Shown in pieces: positions 61,802 through 64,000 of a DNA stretch of 64,000 nucleotides. Source of the DNA: Burkholderia multivorans ATCC BAA-247 (GTDB lineage: Bacteria > Pseudomonadota > Gammaproteobacteria > Burkholderiales > Burkholderiaceae); NCBI RefSeq assembly GCF_000959525.1, contig NZ_CP009831.1, positions 2,232,001 through 2,296,000 on the forward strand, read 5' to 3'. Both the position numbers and the translations under genes were made by a program. The notes beneath the pieces were generated by a model, which was given only the letters and a program-made list of their open reading frames with translations, did no database searches and was not told where the DNA came from. Within the stretch, counting starts at the first letter, position 1; every line of letters starts with the position of its first letter.

Positions 61802-63343
61802 TCACCGCACGGCGACGTCCTGCGTGCCCGTCGCCGCATCGCCGACCGCCGTCGACGCCGGCATATCCCCCCAGCCGCCGCCCAGCGCACGGATCAGGTT
61901 CACCGTCGACACCGCCTGCGCACCCGTCAACTGATTCGCCTGCAGCTGCGACTGCAGCACCGAGCGCTCGCTGTCGATCACGTCGAGATACGCGACTTCA
62001 CCTTCCTGATACTGCGTCCGCGACAGCGTCGCCGCACGGCGCGACGCATTGACGGCCGCATTCTGCGCGCGGATCTGATCGTCGAGCAGCCGCAGATCGG
62101 CGAGATTGTCCTCGACCTCGCGGAACGCGACGAGCACCTGCTGCCGATAGTTCGCGACCTGTTCGTCGTACTGCGCGCGCGCCTGCTGCACACCGGCCGC
62201 GCGGCGTCCGCCGTCGAACAGCGGCAGCGTCAGCGCGGTGCCCGCGAACGGGCCGAGCAGGAACGTGCGGCTCGACCACAGGAACAGGTTGCCGAGCGTC
62301 GACGCTTCATAGCCGAACGATCCGGTGATGTCGAGCTTCGGGAAATACGCGGACTTCGCGAGCCCGATCCGTGCGTTCGCAGCCGCCATCGCACGCTCGG
62401 CCGCCGCGACGTCCGGACGGCGTTCGAGCAGCGCGGACGGCAATCCCGGCGGAATCTTCACCGCGACCGGCACGAGCGGCGTTTCCTTGAACGCGAAATC
62501 GGCCGGCGCCTTGCCGAGCAGAATGGCGAGCGCATGCTCGGACGCCGCGCGGCGGCGCGCGACGCCGACCGCATCGGCCTGCGCCGACGCAAGCTCGTTC
62601 TTCGCACGCGACACGTCGAGCTCGCTGATGTCGCCTTCGTTGAACCGGCGCTGCACGAGCTTCAGCGCCTCCTCGCGCAGTTCCACCGTGCGGCGGTACA
62701 AGTCCTGATCCGAATCGAGCTGGCGCAGTTCGAAGTAGTTCTGCGCGACGTCGGCCTGCAGCGCGAGCTGCACCGAACGGAACAGCGCTTCGCTTTGCGC
62801 CTGATCGGCGCGCGACGCCTCGACGTTGCGGCTCACGCGGCCGAACAGGTCGGCCTCGTACGACACGGTGCCCTGCGCGCGCCACAGCGTCGCGTTGGTC
62901 GGCCCCGTGCCCTGCGGCTGGAACTGCGACGCCGACGAAAGCCCTTCGCGCGTCGGCCCGAAGCCGACGCCGACCTGCGGGAACCACTGCGAGCGCGCGG
63001 TGCGCGTCGCGGCGCGCGCCTCCTCGACGCGTGCGGCCGCGGCCTTCAGGTTCTGGTTCGCGGCGAGCGCCTGTTCCTCGAGCGCGTCGAGCACGGGATC
63101 GCCGAACACCTTCCACCATTCGCCGCGATGCGCGCCATCGGCGGGCTCGGCCGGCTTCCACGTGCCGGCCTGCTCGCCGGGCGCGAGCGTCGGCGCTTCC
63201 TTGAACGCCGCGGGCGTCGTGACGTCCGGGCGCTTGTAGTCGGGGCCCACCGCGCACGCGGCGAGCAGCGTCGCGAGCAGCGTGCTTGCGGCCGCCACCT
63301 TCGCGATACGCATCAGGCCGTTTGTGTTGTGCATGTTGTCCAT
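61802..63343 (-). CDS. opcM: RND efflux outer-membrane lipoprotein (OpcM-like)
   Basis: This 513-aa TolC-like outer-membrane factor of the OprM/NodT group has the lipobox LLAAC (Cys30) followed by AVGPDYKRP, two long coiled-coil helical repeats (NLKAAAARVEEARAATRTARSQWFP; NARIGLAKSAYFPKLDI) and a C-terminal GGGWG. It forms the exit duct for the CeoB pump in cepacia-complex bacteria, exporting chloramphenicol, trimethoprim and quinolones. The ATG at 63343 has GAGGA 7 bp upstream; an ATG at 63361 overlapping ceoB by 8 bp also exists. Confidence 0.88.
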   Translation of the reverse strand: MDNMHNTNGLMRIAKVAAASTLLATLLAACAVGPDYKRPDVTTPAAFKEAPTLAPGEQAGTWKPAEPADGAHRGEWWKVFGDPVLDALEEQALAANQNLKAAAARVEEARAATRTARSQWFPQVGVGFGPTREGLSSASQFQPQGTGPTNATLWRAQGTVSYEADLFGRVSRNVEASRADQAQSEALFRSVQLALQADVAQNYFELRQLDSDQDLYRRTVELREEALKLVQRRFNEGDISELDVSRAKNELASAQADAVGVARRRAASEHALAILLGKAPADFAFKETPLVPVAVKIPPGLPSALLERRPDVAAAERAMAAANARIGLAKSAYFPKLDITGSFGYEASTLGNLFLWSSRTFLLGPFAGTALTLPLFDGGRRAAGVQQARAQYDEQVANYRQQVLVAFREVEDNLADLRLLDDQIRAQNAAVNASRRAATLSRTQYQEGEVAYLDVIDSERSVLQSQLQANQLTGAQAVSTVNLIRALGGGWGDMPASTAVGDAATGTQDVAVR

Positions 63344-63353
63344 CTTGTTGTCC

Positions 63354-64000
63354 TCAAGCATCCGGTGCGGGCACGCCGTAACCGGCCGAATCCTTGCCGG
63401 CGACGTGAATCTTGCCGCCCGCGAGCGTGCGCAGCACGACGTAGAACACCGGCGTCAGCATCAGCCCGAACAGCGTGACGCCGAGCATCCCGAAGAACAC
63501 CGCGACACCCATCGCATGGCGCATCTCCGAGCCCGCGCCCGTCGACGTGACGAGCGGCACGACGCCCATGATGAAGGCGATCGACGTCATCAGGATCGGG
63601 CGCAGACGCAGCCGGCTCGCCTCGATCGCGGCCTCGAGCGGCGTCTTGCCGTCGTGTTCGAGCTCGCGCGCGAATTCGACGATCAGGATCGCGTTCTTCG
63701 CCGACAGCCCCACCAGCACCATCAAGCCGATCTGCGTGAAGATGTTGTTGTCGCCGTGCGTGAGCCATACGCCGGTCAGCGCCGACAGAATGCTCATCGG
63801 CACGATCAGGATCACCGCGAGCGGCAGCGTCAGGCTTTCGTACAGCGCGGCGAGCACGAGGAACACGAGCAGCACGCTGATCGGGAACACCCAGATCGCC
63901 GAATCGCCGGCCAGGATCTGCTGGTACGTGAGGTCGGTCCACTCGAACCGCACGCCGCGCGGCAGCGTTTCGTGCGCGATGCGCTCGATCGCGGCCTGCG
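63354..64000 (-). CDS. ceoB: RND efflux inner-membrane transporter, 3' end (CeoB-like), truncated by the window
   Basis: Only the C-terminal 215 or so residues are in the window; the gene continues past 64000. It shows transmembrane segments 8-12 of an HAE1-type RND pump: IWVFPISVLLVFLVLAALYESLTLPLAVILIVPMSIL, GLMVLVGLSAKNAILIVEFA, RLRPILMTSIAFIMGVVPL and GMLGVTLFGLMLTPVFYVV. The Asp/Lys proton-relay residues of helix 4 would lie outside. Its stop overlaps the possible upstream start of opcM. The assignment to CeoB rests on this neighbour. Confidence 0.87.
   Translation of the reverse strand, partial: QAAIERIAHETLPRGVRFEWTDLTYQQILAGDSAIWVFPISVLLVFLVLAALYESLTLPLAVILIVPMSILSALTGVWLTHGDNNIFTQIGLMVLVGLSAKNAILIVEFARELEHDGKTPLEAAIEASRLRLRPILMTSIAFIMGVVPLVTSTGAGSEMRHAMGVAVFFGMLGVTLFGLMLTPVFYVVLRTLAGGKIHVAGKDSAGYGVPAPDA

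Overview
The window reads as a piece of a high-GC betaproteobacterial genome, most likely Burkholderia cepacia complex. The grounds are the sequence of the rRNA operon, the strong third-position G/C bias, the set of catabolic clusters, and a CeoB/OpcM-type RND efflux pair at the right edge. That pair lies on a secondary chromosome in characterised cepacia-complex strains, so this may be chromosome 2 carrying its own rrn operon (inference).

Layout. (1) 1-5.6 kb: a complete rrn operon on the minus strand (16S, tRNA-Ile, tRNA-Ala, 23S, 5S) with an rrn-type promoter, two boxA sites and a terminator. (2) 5.7-14.5 kb: 2-aminoethylphosphonate (AEP) use. An ABC importer (phnSTUV) and the PhnA/PhnY enzymes, with an HD-domain PhnZ-like protein, form one tightly overlapping minus-strand operon. 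phnW diverges from it. PhnW-PhnY-PhnA takes AEP to acetate and phosphate. (3) 14.5-19.4 kb: quinate/shikimate catabolism, with an ACS-type MFS transporter, an AroE-type dehydrogenase, type II dehydroquinase and a divergent QuiC1-type 3-dehydroshikimate dehydratase. (4) 19.5-25.7 kb: a mixed set: a PAS-AraC regulator, an orphan branched-chain amino acid type binding protein, a metabolite:H+ symporter, DoxX, RbsD/FucU and NTF2-like proteins. (5) 25.9-28.6 kb and 36.1-39.3 kb: two halves of a galactarate/glucarate pathway (garD, kdgD; then alpha-ketoglutarate semialdehyde dehydrogenase and an MFS transporter). Four related putative operator sequences lie in the two divergent promoters. (6) 28.7-35.8 kb between them: accessory genes, some with noticeably lower GC, including an aldo/keto reductase fragment fused to an IS256-type transposase remnant and a truncated Tat-signal gene. 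(7) 39.4-46.5 kb: an XRE/MmyB regulator and an organosulfur acquisition operon (MetQ-LLM monooxygenase-MetN-MetI-ferritin-like protein-SfnB/DszC-like oxidoreductase). (8) 46.7-52.1 kb: a 2-hydroxycarboxylate (citrate-type) symporter preceded by a near-perfect sigma-54 promoter and twin palindromes, then a DctB/DctD-like two-component system that very probably drives it. (9) 52.1-56.4 kb: a small membrane protein, an alpha/beta hydrolase, a PACE efflux gene with a divergent LysR regulator, and an AraC regulator. (10) 56.3-61.3 kb: a four-gene minus-strand operon of unknown function (cupredoxin-like anchored protein, LVIVD-type lipoprotein, PLC/P1-nuclease-like secreted protein, polytopic membrane protein). 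(11) 61.7-64 kb: opcM and the 3' end of ceoB, running off the window.

The most interesting points are the sigma-54/twin-palindrome promoter of the citrate-type symporter, the shared operator motif joining the split galactarate cluster, the IS256/aldo-keto reductase chimera, the PhnZ-like oxygenase without its usual PhnY* partner, and the unknown four-gene envelope operon.
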